Assembly: GCA_014529385.2 (NCBI GenBank)
Contig: CM043962.1
Location: 122,998,470 to 123,062,469, forward strand
Direction of reading: 5' to 3'
DNA from: Adiantum capillus-veneris
Lineage: Eukaryota; Streptophyta; Polypodiopsida; Polypodiales; Pteridaceae
Length of the DNA stretch: 64,000 nt
Position numbers and translations under genes: made by a program. The notes under the pieces were generated by a model. That model was given only the letters and a program-made list of their open reading frames with translations. It was not told the DNA's origin and searched no databases. This document shows, piece by piece, positions 41,043 to 51,601 of this stretch. Position 1 is the stretch's first letter. The number at the start of each line of letters is the position of its first letter.

Positions 41043-41760
41043 CTTCCCAGAAAGGAAACCAAAATTCTCAATCTTCCACTTAGGACACGTCACACCATCG
41101 AATTGCACATCCTCTCACACTTTTACCGGATGGTTGACCCTTGGAGAGATGGCACAATACTAATATGAAGGAAAGTGCTACAATTGTGGCATTCATGGCA
41201 ATATTTCCTAGGATTGTCTGACAACCTAAATGACAAACGACCACTTCTATATGAAAACACAGATAACAAGAAGCCTCGACCTTTGGTTGGGTTAATTTTT
41301 GACTTGATAGGTGTCCGTACTTTTGATCCATGCAATGAACCATGTAAAGCTATGGGAAAAGTTAGAGATTAAGATGCCCTTATCCCCTTTGATCGAGGAT
41401 CCATGCATAATTTTATCTCCCCAGTATTAGCTACAAGATGGGTATTGAGGAATATGCCAAGGAACTCAGATTGAAGCATAAATGGCCGATGGGACTTACA
41501 CATATTGACACCATTGGTTGGAACACTTTGACTTCAAGTTCAGGCATTTTCCAATCAAGTTGATTTTCACAATATGGAGTTGGTAGGATGTGATGTTTTA
41601 TTGGGCATGCCTTGGTTTTACAAGTACTATGCCAAGCTTGACGCAAGAGAACGAATGATCCAATTGAAGCACAGAAACAACGAGTTATTGTTAGACTTGA
41701 GTATACGAGCTGATCGAGGAGCGACGATGGCTTATGAATGCACCCTATAGTTTTTGGATT
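41043..41760 (+). pseudogene. Gypsy I zinc knuckle and protease remnant
   Basis: Plus strand. TSQKGNQNSQSS continues the gag from 28128. KCYNCGIHGNIS, a stop, then DC (41171-41217) is a CCHC knuckle with one codon turned to stop. GKVRD (41357) leads to PFDRGSMHNFISP at about 41388-41425, the protease active site with D-R-G, and VGCDVLLGMPWFYKYYAKLD (about 41580-41645) is the flap-to-C-terminus block shared with elements C, D and F. Several stops. Confidence 0.75.
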
Positions 41761-42095
41761 GTAGACATAAACCATGAATTTTGTTGTATGAATTTATGAC
41801 AAATGATGATTATGATTATGATGATCTTGGGTGTGGGATCATCATCCAAGCATTAACTAATGTCTTTTTAAAGCGTTGGCTACGATACTGGCCACATGTA
41901 TTTTCAAATGCACTCGAGGTGTTTGTAGCTAGCTTATCCCTTTTATGCACACCGCCATCACTGCACGTCTGCATGACTGGATGATCACTTGTGGGATTTA
42001 CTTTGGGGAAACATTGTGTAAATGTTAACAAGTGTGGACATTCTTTTATTATTTCCTTCTATTTTGCTATATCTTGTAATCGAGAACGATTGCTT
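41761..42095 (+). other. Gypsy I deletion scar and 3' non-coding region
   Basis: RT, RNase H and integrase are missing. Near 42078 the sequence aligns with the end of element D before its polypurine tract (AATCGAGAACGATTGC against AATCGAGGACGTTTGC). No gene is seen. Confidence 0.5.
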
Positions 42096-42113
42096 TGATT
42101 TTGGAGGGCGATA
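42096..42113 (+). other. Polypurine tract of gypsy I
   Basis: TTTTGGAGGGCGATA, alignable with the tract of element D at 56969-56980. Confidence 0.6.
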
Positions 42114-42730
42114 TGTGGCAGGTTTTAGGGTCACGGTTTCTACGTGGAGGTCATAGACACAATTGATTATTGCGTTCTCTTTGGCCAATCACTGACTCTC
42201 TCTCTAGAAAGGTGGTCCATAACAATCTCTTTGTCAGAGCAAGAATCCTATGCCTGGCACTGATTTTCTCTCTCTAAACTCGAAATTTTTGATTTTCCCT
42301 CTACTGCATATTTTCTCGAGATAGAATCAACATGATCTTTTCTCTCTAAGAACTGAGTTTTTCTCTCTTGAAATGTTATCTTTAAGGCTCAAAAGTATCC
42401 CAAATTTATGTAGTAATATGCTTTTGGCTGGGGAATTGTTAAAAAAGTGGGGGATAGTCAGAATATGGTGTGCTTTTCTTTTCTGGCAGCCCTCCGACTC
42501 GTTGTGCGAGAAGCGTTCAACTAGTACAGAACTACCCGAATGGGGGCGTTGGCAATGGGCCACCAACTGTGTGTAGGGGCATCCCGTTGTGACATCTTCT
42601 CTCTCCTCCCCTTCACTCTCTGTTTCGGTTTAGTTATTAAAGTTGTTTTGAAGTGAGAAAGTGTTGCAGAGTTTTGCAGATTCTAGTTGCCTGTGTGTTT
42701 CCATCCGATCCCTCGTTGGAAGTGATTACA
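42114..42730 (+). repeat. Gypsy I 3' LTR
   Basis: About 617 bp from TGTGGCAGG to GATTACA, positioned right after the polypurine tract. It contains repeated CTCTCTCTAGA-like words (42195-42370). The distal boundary rests only on the similarity of GATTACA with the GGTTACA LTR ends of D and F; no second LTR is in the window. Confidence 0.5.
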
Positions 42731-42937
42731 GTGGCCATACCACTATCAGAGGGAACCTAGGTTGCCAAGTTTTAGGTTTGTAGTGTTTGGAATAGATAAA
42801 AAATGTCACGATTGTGACTATGTTGCAGTATTACATTTACTCCTAGTTGCGGGTACGCAAAGTGCCACGCCAAGGAGAACCCCTGCGCTTGGATGGTCAC
42901 GACCCTTCACTCAAGAGACATGCCTCTTCGCCAAAAG
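42731..42937. other. Unassigned 207 bp between gypsy I and gypsy C
   Basis: No ORF homology, repeat or RNA gene is recognised. It may be the original flank of element I or part of a longer LTR. Confidence 0.4.
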
Positions 42938-44497
42938 TGAAACCGGCCCGTAGGGCAGTAGACATTGGCTTTCACCCGAAATTCTTTACTCTAGACACAC
43001 ACATAGTACTTTGCAAAGGTAACGTGTAACGAGGATTAACACGTAAGTACACACACGGCTCAGAAGCTAGAATGCTCCGAGCAGACGGCGACAACTTGTA
43101 GGCCCCAAAATTGGTGCCCCTTTCGGTATTTCTTTATTCTTTAACAGAGGGAATAAAACCTGTGTTCTCCTACAAGCTGCCCCGCACAATCAGGCTAAGA
43201 AACACCTGTTCTGGCCCGATTTCGGCAGCATAACTGTACTAGGACGCTTCACAGTCAGTATCCCCACGCAATAGGTGATTTTCCCGACGCATACGGACAC
43301 TTTGCAAAACCTGGCGAGAATCTGCAGCACGCTGAATTCTCTGTTTTCTGCCCCGAAAATGCGCCTATTCACATGTACAGCGGTCCCCTTGCGTCCCCGA
43401 ACCTCCTGGGGTATTAGGGTCCCCGAAACCCTAAACCTGCAAAAATACACAGCAGGCTGTAATTCCCTGTTTTGGGCTCCGTTTCGTGTGCCGGTCGCAT
43501 CTGTAGCAAGACCTCGAGCTCCCACACATGTAGGGCTACTTGCCCTTTGAATCGGACGAGATTTCTGGCGTGAAACCTCTCCGAATTCACCTATACCTGC
43601 GGGGGATTAGCCGCTAGCTAATCCAGTACCTGTGCAAGAGGCTCTTGCCTCGGCAATCGCGCATGAACCCACATAACTGTACATTGGTCAAATGAAAAGC
43701 CCACTAGTGGGGCATAACATACTGCTCGTAGGGGAGAGAGAGAGCAGTGCGTAGCGTGCAGGGCATCACTCCTGACACCGCACTGTACATAAGGGGGAAA
43801 GGAAGCACTCCATAGCTCTTAACCTGTGACAGAATGCAAAAGAGGCTCCTCTCAGCTTAAAAATCAGCGCCCATTTTTCCTTGGTGAGGCAAGTGCAGAG
43901 AAATGTGCCACTTGGTGCATTTACAAGCATTTTCCCGTTTCGGGTTCGTCGCTTAAAAATATCTCAACCGACGCGTCAGTTGACTTCGCGGCAGAGTTAT
44001 AAAATGTTCCCCTAATCATACCGAAGGTAATGACGCGAACACATTTCTCGGCCCAAAATAGCAGTTCCCTAAATTTTAGGAGATGCTTCCGTTGGGCTCC
44101 CACTGGTCTTCTGAACATCTATCCTCATTGGGACCGCATCCAAAAATGCAATGTGGCCCAACTATCGGATACTTTCAGTTGGTAGTCACACCTTGACTTT
44201 AGGCCTTTATTGAGTTCACTTCCTAGTATCCACCAACTTGCTAAGTGCAATGGGGGAACCTATATGATCTTTGCTCTGAGCCTAGACATCCTCTTACCAT
44301 ACGAATTCCAGTGCCGACCACTACCCATCTGCGGGTGAAACTACCGTTCACATTGGCCATGCAATGTTCGACCGTTTGCTACTTCAAGAAGAGGGTGTCA
44401 AAAATAAAACAAAACCCCTTGGAAAGAAACCAACAACTAAAGTTAGCAGTTGCCACGTCCTGGTGACATAGTTAACAATTGCCACATCCCCGTGACA
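42938..44497 (-). repeat. Gypsy C 3' LTR
   Basis: 1560 bp. In element sense it starts TGTCACGGGGATGTGGC and ends CGGGCCGGTTTCA. It shares long blocks with the LTRs of D and carries the conserved block at 43099-43138 with TGCC in place of CGCC. Confidence 0.85.
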
Positions 44498-44743
44498 TAC
44501 CCCCCTCTTGAAATCGAAAACGTCCTCGATTGCATACCATAAATACACGCCACTGATGATCTTGTGCTATCAACACTCTTTTATCATCGCATGTATCCAC
44601 AAGAAAGGTCATAACACATAGATACAAATGACTTAATGAGGCCTTCATACTTTTGTCATTTCCATCTATTACACTGAATTCATATGTACATTGGATGTAC
44701 TAGCTCTATCATTACCCCTCCTTTGCACACGTTGGGTTGGGGC
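44498..44743 (-). other. Gypsy C polypurine tract and 3' non-coding region
   Basis: Minus-strand TTTCAAGAGGGGGGTA is the tract. The rest matches 56811-56965 of element D (for example the ATCGAGGACG word) and codes for nothing. Confidence 0.75.
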
Positions 44744-45115
44744 TTAAGTAGGCTGTAACCCAGAGGCTTCAAGGTAAAGCTGCAATACATTTGGTGACTC
44801 TGACAGTTCATGCTCTTCCATCCACTTTGCATCCATAGGCGGATGGTTCTTGAACTTCACCAAATAGTGTCTTGCAACTTGTGCTTTAACTTTTCTGTCC
44901 TTATGTGCCAAAACTTGCTCAGGTAGCAGGATCTCATCAAGTTCCTCAACTTCTGGCTGATCCTCATGTGGCATATCTTCTGGCACATCACCCACGAAGG
45001 GTCTTAGAAGACTCACGCGAAACGCATTATGAATCTTCCACGCATCAGGCAATTTCAGCCTGTGAGCCACATCGCTGATCTTGTCAAGCACTTGAAAAGG
45101 GCCATAGTAACGCAT
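44744..45115 (-). pseudogene. Gypsy C integrase tail and chromodomain
   Basis: The 123-aa frame contains MRYYGPFQVLDKISDVAHRL, HNAFRVSLLRPF and the chromodomain with HYLVKFKNHPPMDAKWMEEH. It matches the corresponding part of D with a few replacements. One shift near 45110 separates it from the integrase core. Confidence 0.88.
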
Positions 45116-46449
45116 GCCTCAAGCTTAGGAAACAGCCGTTCCTTGACCTTCATCTTCTTTAATCTTGCCTTTTCGAACCTTAACAGAACCCAATCACCAG
45201 GTGATAACAACAATTCTCGACGGTGACGATCAGCAGTCTTTTTTTGCTTTGCCTGAGTCTTCTCCAAGGCAATTTTAATCTTCTTATACTTCTCATCCAT
45301 GTTCTCAACATATCGATCTGTCTCAAAGATCTTGTCCTTTGTATGCAAAATGGAAGGAACCTTTTTGCCGCCTTCAACAATCTCAAAAGGTGCTTTGCTA
45401 GTAGACGAATGCACCGTATTATTGTACGCATACTCAAGCATAGGCAAATACTGTTCCCACTTGCCCTTATTATCTGACACATAGCATTTTAGTAGATCTA
45501 AGACAGTAGAATTAGCCTCTTCTAACTGTCCATCAGTTTGTGGATGAAACAAAAACGAGAACTTGAGCGTAGTGCCCATGTTCTCAAACAATCCTCTCCA
45601 GAACAAACTGGTCATGCGAGGATCATGATCACTGATAATTGATTGTGGCATACCATGATACTTAAACACATTGTACATGAACAAGCGTGCCATCTGATCA
45701 GATTTTATCTTCTTCCTGACAGGAATAAAATGGGCCTGCTTGCTGAACCTGCAGATAATGGTCCATATACCATCACTCCGTGTTGGCGTCCTTGAAAGAT
45801 CAAAGATAAAGTCCATAGCAATGCTTTCCCATGGCCTATCCGGAATCGGCAGTGGTTGTAACAACCTTGGTGCCTTTTGCCTGTCAAACTTGACCTTTTG
45901 GCAAACTATGCATGCTCGCACAAAGGCATCCACATCTCTCCTCAAGGTAGGCCAATAGAAGAATGTCTCTACCGCTTTAACTGTTGCATCAATGCCACGA
46001 TGCCCTGCATAGGGTGGGACATGACTCTCTTCCATGACGTTATGTCGCAGTGGCCTAGTGACACAAGGTCTGCCATGCATCATCATAAAACCATCTCTGA
46101 GGAGGTAGTGCTCGTGATGTTGCCCCTCTTGTAACTGTTCAAAGATCCTTGCAAAATCTTCATCAACAGTATACTGTTCCTTCATGTCATCTAACTCATG
46201 ATGATAAGGAATTGACACAGCTGAAATTTGTGGATTTCTTGATAATGCATCAGCCATAACATTCTTTTTGCCTTCCACATGCATAATCTGGAAGTGAAAC
46301 ATGGAAAGAATGTTTGCCCATCGCATATGCTTTTCGGATAACTTTGACCGTGTCAAGAAGTATTGCAAGGTCTGATGATTTGTTTGGACAACAAAATCAG
46401 CACCTAAGAGGTAGTGCTTCCAACTAGAAAGCGCATGAATCACGGCCAA
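45055..46449 (-). pseudogene. Gypsy C RNase H end and integrase (464 aa open)
   Basis: The frame begins in RNase H (YLLGADFVVQTNHQTLQYFL, VMADALSRNPQ), then the integrase HHCC finger (YAGHRGIDATVKAVETFFYW, CIVCQKVKF), the core with MDFIFDLS (Asp), ISDHDPRMTS (Asp) and FHPQTDGQLEEANSTV (Glu), and FAIVEGGKK-like C-terminal sequence. The key residues are kept; the Asp of TDH in RNase H is Asn (TNH), which would impair that activity. Confidence 0.88.
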
Positions 46450-47858
46450 GAGCTCTTTTGCATAGTCCTCTCTGGCCGTTGCAAAATTCGGCTTTCATAA
46501 GCTACTACCGGTCCATCTTGCATTAGCACTGCTCCGATGCTACTGCCACACGCGTCACACTGGACCACAAATGACTTCCTGAGATCTGGCAAAACAATAA
46601 CTGGATCTGAAGTCAACTTTTCCTTTAAGAGACTAAAAGCTGAAATGTCTTTTTGGGTCCATCTGAAAGTGATCTCTTTCTTTTGCAAAGCGTGAAGAGG
46701 TGATGCTATCTGTGCAAAATTTCTGATAAACCTTCTATAGTAGGAACACAATCCCAAGAAGCTTCTGACATCGTGCACAGTCTTCAAGTCTGGCCATGTC
46801 TTGATAGCTTCGACCTTTGCGGGATCCATTCTAACTCCATCCTTTGAGACTATGTGGCCAAGAAAGTGCATCTCTTCGAGGAAGAATTCACTTTTCTTAT
46901 GATTGACAAGTAACGTGTGACTGCGCAGCTCTTCGAACACAATGGTCAAGTGACGCCTATGCTCCTCTTCATTCTTCGAATACACTATCATGTCATCGAA
47001 GAACGTTCCAACAAACTGTTAATGCGAGCGGAAAATCCGGTTCATCATTCTATTGAACGTGGCAGGAGCATTTGTTAGCCCAAACGGCATCACTAAAAAC
47101 TCATAAAGACCAAATGTCGTTCTAAACGCAGTCTTGTGCACATCCTTTGGCCTTATACGAATCTGATGGTACCCACACTTCAGGTCTATCCTGTTGAAAA
47201 TTGTAGCACCCTCTAAACGGTCAAGAATATCATCAATTCTAGGAATAGGGAACCTATTCTTGATGGTATTCTTATTCAACGCACGATAATCAATACACAT
47301 GCGCCATGAGCCATCCTTCTTGTGCACTAGGAGCACTGGGGAGCAAAAGGGTGAAGAACTAGGCTGAATCAGCCCCTTCTCTAATAACTCCTCAACTTGG
47401 CCCATAATCTCTTTCTGCTGTGCCCCACTAACCCTGTAGGGAGGTCTATTTGGTGGGCTACACCCTGGCACCAAATCTATCCGATGGTCCTCAGGTCTCT
47501 CTGGCGGCAATTGCGACGGTAATGAATCAGAAAAACAGTCACTAAACTTTTGCAAAAATGCTGACCTCTCTTTATCTAACACAGATAAATTTGATTGATC
47601 ACTATCTGAGACATCACGTGCAAAAATCAAGTACACAGAAAGATGATTCTTTATTACAGAAGTGATAGCAGAAGCAGATACAATAGGGACTGACTCTCCT
47701 TTAAGCTTTACATCCAAGATGTGAGTTTTGCCCCTATGCTGTATAGTGATCTTTTTGTTGTAGGCATCCAAGACTCCATGCACTCGGAACATCCACGGGA
47801 TCCCCAACAAGGTGTCACAACCTTCCAGCGTCTTGATGTAAAACTCTTCAGTGTCCAC
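46440..47858 (-). pseudogene. Gypsy C protease C-terminus and RT (two frames)
   Basis: 47019-47858 holds the protease C-terminal half ([19 protein letters not shown]), the linker [11 protein letters not shown], and RT fingers and palm ([33 protein letters not shown]). It ends at a stop near the FVGTFFDD position. 46440-46991 continues from MIVYSKNEEEHRRH through RSFLGLCSYYRRFIRNFA to the start of RNase H (CDACGSSIGAVL). Confidence 0.88.
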
Positions 47859-49855
47859 ATACGACTGAATATGCAGACGCAGTTTTCCAATGATGGGAGT
47901 AACACACTCTCAGTAGCCAGGACATGCCAACCCTGCCTCTGCTGTGTACCCCACCTCTTCAGCTCTGATGCCCAGCTTCATAGCTAACTCTGGTGAGATA
48001 AAGTTGGCTTTGGCACGTGGATCAAAGAAGATGAGTGCCATCTGATCCCTAACTTCACCCCATGCCCTGCATAACTCATTGGCATTTGTGCTTGGCCTGT
48101 CACCCACCATGTCTGGCACTAAACCTGCCGTGGGTTTAGGCTTCTTGCCTTTCTGGTCTTCTTTATCCTCTGAGTCAGCTTGTCTTTTCCTTTGTGGACA
48201 ATTGATAGAAAAGTGACCAGGCTGCTCGCATATAAAGCATTTGGTCTCAGCCATTAGGACCTTCATTTCCTCGAGCGACTTGCGCACAAAAGGCTTCCTT
48301 TTCTGTTTCTTTGCCTGCGCTCCAGAAGTCCCGGCTGAATCCTTGTCTTTGGTGGCCTTTTCGAACCCCTGTGACGCATCAGGAGACGTTTTCACAAAGG
48401 GCTTCTTCGCTGAATTTTTCTTTTGCTGCCCTCCGTTGTCACTGCTCGGAAATCCACTGTCCTCTCCTTTCAACAAGGCAAGACCAGTGTTCGCAACTTC
48501 CATAAGCTAAGTAAGGGTAGCCACTCTGTTCTTTGTACAGTAATCGCGAAGCCCTTTAGGCAGCCCACAACAGTACTTCTCGATCTGCTCTGTCAATGGC
48601 ACAAATCTGTAGGAGGTCACTGAGAGTAACGCTTTACAAAACCTCCTATTGTACTCCAACAAGCTCTTGCACGAAGCTGAAGTAAGCTGGTGCCAATCTG
48701 TCATGACGTCGGCTTCAAATTCATTTGACAGCCAAGCAGATGCAAACATTTGCTTGAAGTAAATCCAAGTGGCGGGTGCCTGTCCTTGCATTAACAATGT
48801 TGTCCACCATGTAAGCGCATTGTCCTTTAAGAAAGTGGCAGCTTTCCTGACCTTCGAGCCCTCTGTAAAATTCCCACCTGCAGAAGCTGTATCAAACTGC
48901 TGGAGGAAAGTGAGGGCGTTTGTCTTATCCTCGAAACCACTGAAGGTACTGAACTTTACAGCTGCACCACCTTCTTTGTAAGACTTCGGCTTCTCTAGTG
49001 CCCCCAAGTTGTCATAAGGGATGGTCTGCAACATGGGCACTGTGGTAGGCATGGTCGGCACATCTTGGCCATTCACATTTTGCGTCAGAGGTGCGATATC
49101 CGGCTGCTGTCCAGAAAAACCAGCCATGCCAAAATGACCCTGTGGCACCCCAAACTGGCCCTGGTTGCAGTGGAAACCTTGCTGCGTGCCGATACTACCA
49201 TACATGGGGTTTGGCATGATGCCTTGCATACCCCCAAACACTGTTCCTGGCATGTACGGCTGACTTCCAGGTGAATAACCAGCCATACTTTGGAACATTG
49301 ATCCACCCCCGAAATACCCAGGATGTACCGTGGGTGCTGGAAAAACTGAGTGCATTGCCTGGTATCCAACTCCCTGTCCATTCAAGACAGCATGCTGGCT
49401 CTGAAAGGTGGCGGGCTGAACTGGCATAACCTGTGGAATAGGCGTTCTAGCCACCTGTTCAAGCACGGGAGGAACCTGCTTTGGAGCCCCTGACTCCGCA
49501 ACATGCGAGTGTTCCCTTTCCTCTTGCGCCACATGAAGTACCTGGGCTTGAGCATCAACAAGCTCCGTACGTGGCGTAGGTTGCCTATTTTGCTGTTGCA
49601 CTGGTGGCGCTTGCAAGAACTCCATAAACCTCGGATTCTGCACCAGTTGCGAAAAGACATTCACCGCAACTAACTGAGTCTTGAACGCATCATCCCAGTC
49701 ATAAAGCCTTGTACTACTGGAGGGACATTCACGTTGACAGGAGGTACAAACTGACGTGGCTTTGAGCTCTCGCCAATATCGAAAACCATAGGGATCTCCT
49801 GCCTGTCCTTTGAAGAGGAACCCCCTTCCATATGTCCCTTCCCCTTGTCGGCCAT
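47859..49855 (-). pseudogene. Gypsy C gag and protease N-terminus
   Basis: Start at 49855 (MADKGKGHMEGGSS), equivalent to 51602 in D. A shift near 49690 moves the frame to 48507-49895, which has the Gln/Met/Gly-rich middle (GYFGGGSMFQSMAGY) and gag core (LTFLQQFDTASAGGNF, WWTTLLMQGQAPATW). A stop near 48505 is followed by 47910-48503 with the knuckle CFICEQPGHFSINC and protease ALIFFDPRAKANFIS (active site D-P-R). Confidence 0.88.
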
Positions 49856-49934
49856 AGTGTAATCTCGCGTTCTTGCACTCTGTATCTTTACCCAAAACAA
49901 TCTAGGCTCACTCTTTAAGGAAAAAGTGATTGAT

Positions 49935-49952
49935 CTCCCGGCAATGGAACCA
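49935..49952 (-). other. Primer-binding site of gypsy C (tRNA-Glu-like)
   Basis: Minus-strand TGGTTCCATTGCCGGGAG begins at the LTR edge. It matches the site of element D (51504-51521) and resembles the complement of the 3' end of eukaryotic tRNA-Glu. Confidence 0.7.
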
Positions 49953-50023
49953 TGAAACCGGCCCGTAGGGCGGTAGACGTTGGCTTTCGGATGTTAAACT
50001 GCCCGAGCCTCGTAAAGGGGGTA
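49953..50023. other. Truncated 5' LTR of C and 35-bp junction to D
   Basis: 49953-49988 is the last 36 bp (element sense) of the C LTR. 49989-50023 (GGATGTTAAACTGCC...AAAGGGGGTA) is of unknown origin; its last ten bases look like a polypurine tract in front of the D LTR. Confidence 0.6.
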
Positions 50024-51503
50024 TGTCACGAGGACGTGGCAGTTATTAACCATGTCACAGAGATGTGGCAACTGCTAACCTTGGTTGTTGGTTTCTTTCC
50101 AATGGGGTTTATTTTATTTGTTTAAGACCCTCTTTTTGAAGTAGCAAACGGTCGGACATTGTATGGCCAATGTGAACGGTAGATTCACCCGCAGACGGGA
50201 AGGGGTCGGCACTGGAATTCGTATGGTAAGAGGATGTCTAGGCTCAGAGCAAGATCATATAGGTCCCCCCGTCGCACTTAGCAAGTTGGTGGATACTAGG
50301 AAGTGAACTCAATTAAGGCATAAAGTCAAGGTGGGACTACCAACAAAAAGTATCCGACAGTTGGGCCACATTGCATTTTTGGATGCGGTCCCAATGAGGA
50401 TAGATGGTCAGAAGACCAGTGGGAGCCCAACGGAAGCATCTCCTAAAATTTAGGGAACTGCTATTTTGGGCCACGAAATGTGTTCGCGTCATTACCTTCG
50501 GTATGACTAGGGGAACACTTTACAACTCTGCCGCGAAGTCAACTGACGCACCAGTTGAGATATTTTTAGCAGGGAAAGCCCAAACTCGGAAACTGGGCGA
50601 CGTGTCAGCTTGTGAGCGATTCTGCCACTCTGGGAGGCAAAAACGAGCTGCATATCAACAAAGGGGGCGCCATTTTCAGCCACAGGCGGATTGCAACAGG
50701 TACAGAAGCTATGGAATGCTTACCTTGCCCTCTATGCACAGTATGGTGACGGGAGTGATGCCCCGCACGCTACATACTGCTCTCTTTCTCCCCTACGTGC
50801 AGTTATGTGATGCCCCACAAGAGGGCTACTCATTTGACTGATGTACAGTTGTGTGGGTTCATGCTTTTGTGCTGAGGCAAGAGCCTCCTTGAGCAGGAAC
50901 AGGGGTAGCTAACTGCTGCTCCAAAGCAGGCACTGGTGAGGGTCATAACCTCACCGTACAGGTGCAAAATCAGCGCTGTGTATGCGCTGTAATTTGACTG
51001 TTTTTCAGCCATACGGACGCCAGGATCATTGGGAATCGTGCCCCATTGGCAAAGGACAGTTAGGGGACTGTTTGGGGCTGAAAACAGGGCAAAAACCAGT
51101 AAATACAGCGTGCTGAATTTACTGTTTTTGGACAGGAATCAGAGGGTATACGCCAGTGCAAGCGAGTTCCAGCAGGGGAATTGGTTTCGCGCAAGTTTTG
51201 GGGTTGTTATGCTGCCGAAATTTGGCCAAATCAAATGGTATCTAGGTGGATACACGTGAAGGATTCCCAGGACCTTACCTTGTAATTTACCCTCCTGAAG
51301 AATAAAGAAATACCGAAAGGGGCGCCAATTTTGGGGCCTACAGGTTGTCGGCGTCTGCTCGGAGCATTCTAGCTTCCGAGCCGTGTGTGAGTTGAAGTGT
51401 TAATTCCCATTACAGGTTCTCTTTGCAAAGTGCTCTGTGTGTGTGTATAAAGTAAAGAATTTCGGGTGAAAGCCAACGCCTACCGCCCTACGGGCCGGTT
51501 ACA
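50024..51503 (+). repeat. Gypsy D 5' LTR
   Basis: 1480 bp from TGTCACGAGG to GCCGGTTACA. Observed differences from the 3' LTR are near 50235, 51093, 51136 and 51170. Open frames inside it (such as 50404-50841) recur in the 3' LTR simply because the LTRs are identical. Confidence 0.95.
51301..51345 (+). promoter_or_regulatory. Conserved LTR block with AATAAA (likely polyadenylation region)
   Basis: AATAAAG is followed by AAATACCGAAAGGGGCGCC and GGGGCCTACAGG. The same block is found in other gypsy LTRs: 58258-58302 (D 3'), 61095-61140 (F), and on minus at 43099-43138 (C), 27010-27048 (A), 7781-7822 and 13695-13733 (B). AATAAA is the canonical poly(A) signal. The GGGGCGCC part may form a hairpin with GGGGCC nearby (inference). 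Confidence 0.6.
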
Positions 51504-51521
51504 TGGTTCCATTGCCGGGAT
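51504..51521 (+). other. Primer-binding site of gypsy D (tRNA-Glu-like)
   Basis: TGGTTCCATTGCCGGGAT starts at the LTR edge. By recall of eukaryotic tRNA-Glu 3' ends (CCCGGCAACGGAACCA type) it would pair with only one or two mismatches. It is clearly not the initiator-Met site. Confidence 0.65.
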
Positions 51522-51601
51522 CTCAATCACTTTTTCCTCAAAGAGTGAGCTTAGATTGTTCAGGGTAAAGACACACAGTGCAAGAACGCGGGGATTACAC
51601 T

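Larger units (their letters stand above)
42938..49988 (-). mobile_element. Gypsy element C (chromovirus), minus strand, 5' LTR truncated
   Basis: 3' LTR 42938-44497, polypurine tract 44498-44512, pol 44744-47858, gag 47910-49855, PBS 49935-49952, and only 36 bp of the 5' LTR (49953-49988). It is a close relative of element D in the opposite orientation and of F. Multiple frameshifts. The missing 5' LTR is replaced by 35 unassigned bases and the start of element D. Confidence 0.9.

Noticed and set aside
42731-42760. ATCAGAGG-containing stretch as a primer-binding site after the gypsy I LTR
   Set aside because: CCACTATCAGAGGG matches the initiator-Met complement only partly and is 15-20 bp away from the LTR end; the LTR is better explained as a 3' LTR because a polypurine tract precedes it.
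50404-50841. 145-aa ORF repeated at 57361-57798
   Set aside because: Both lie inside the two nearly identical LTRs of gypsy D; the duplication is the LTR pair, not a gene family. No protein family recognised and no counterpart open in the C or F LTR.
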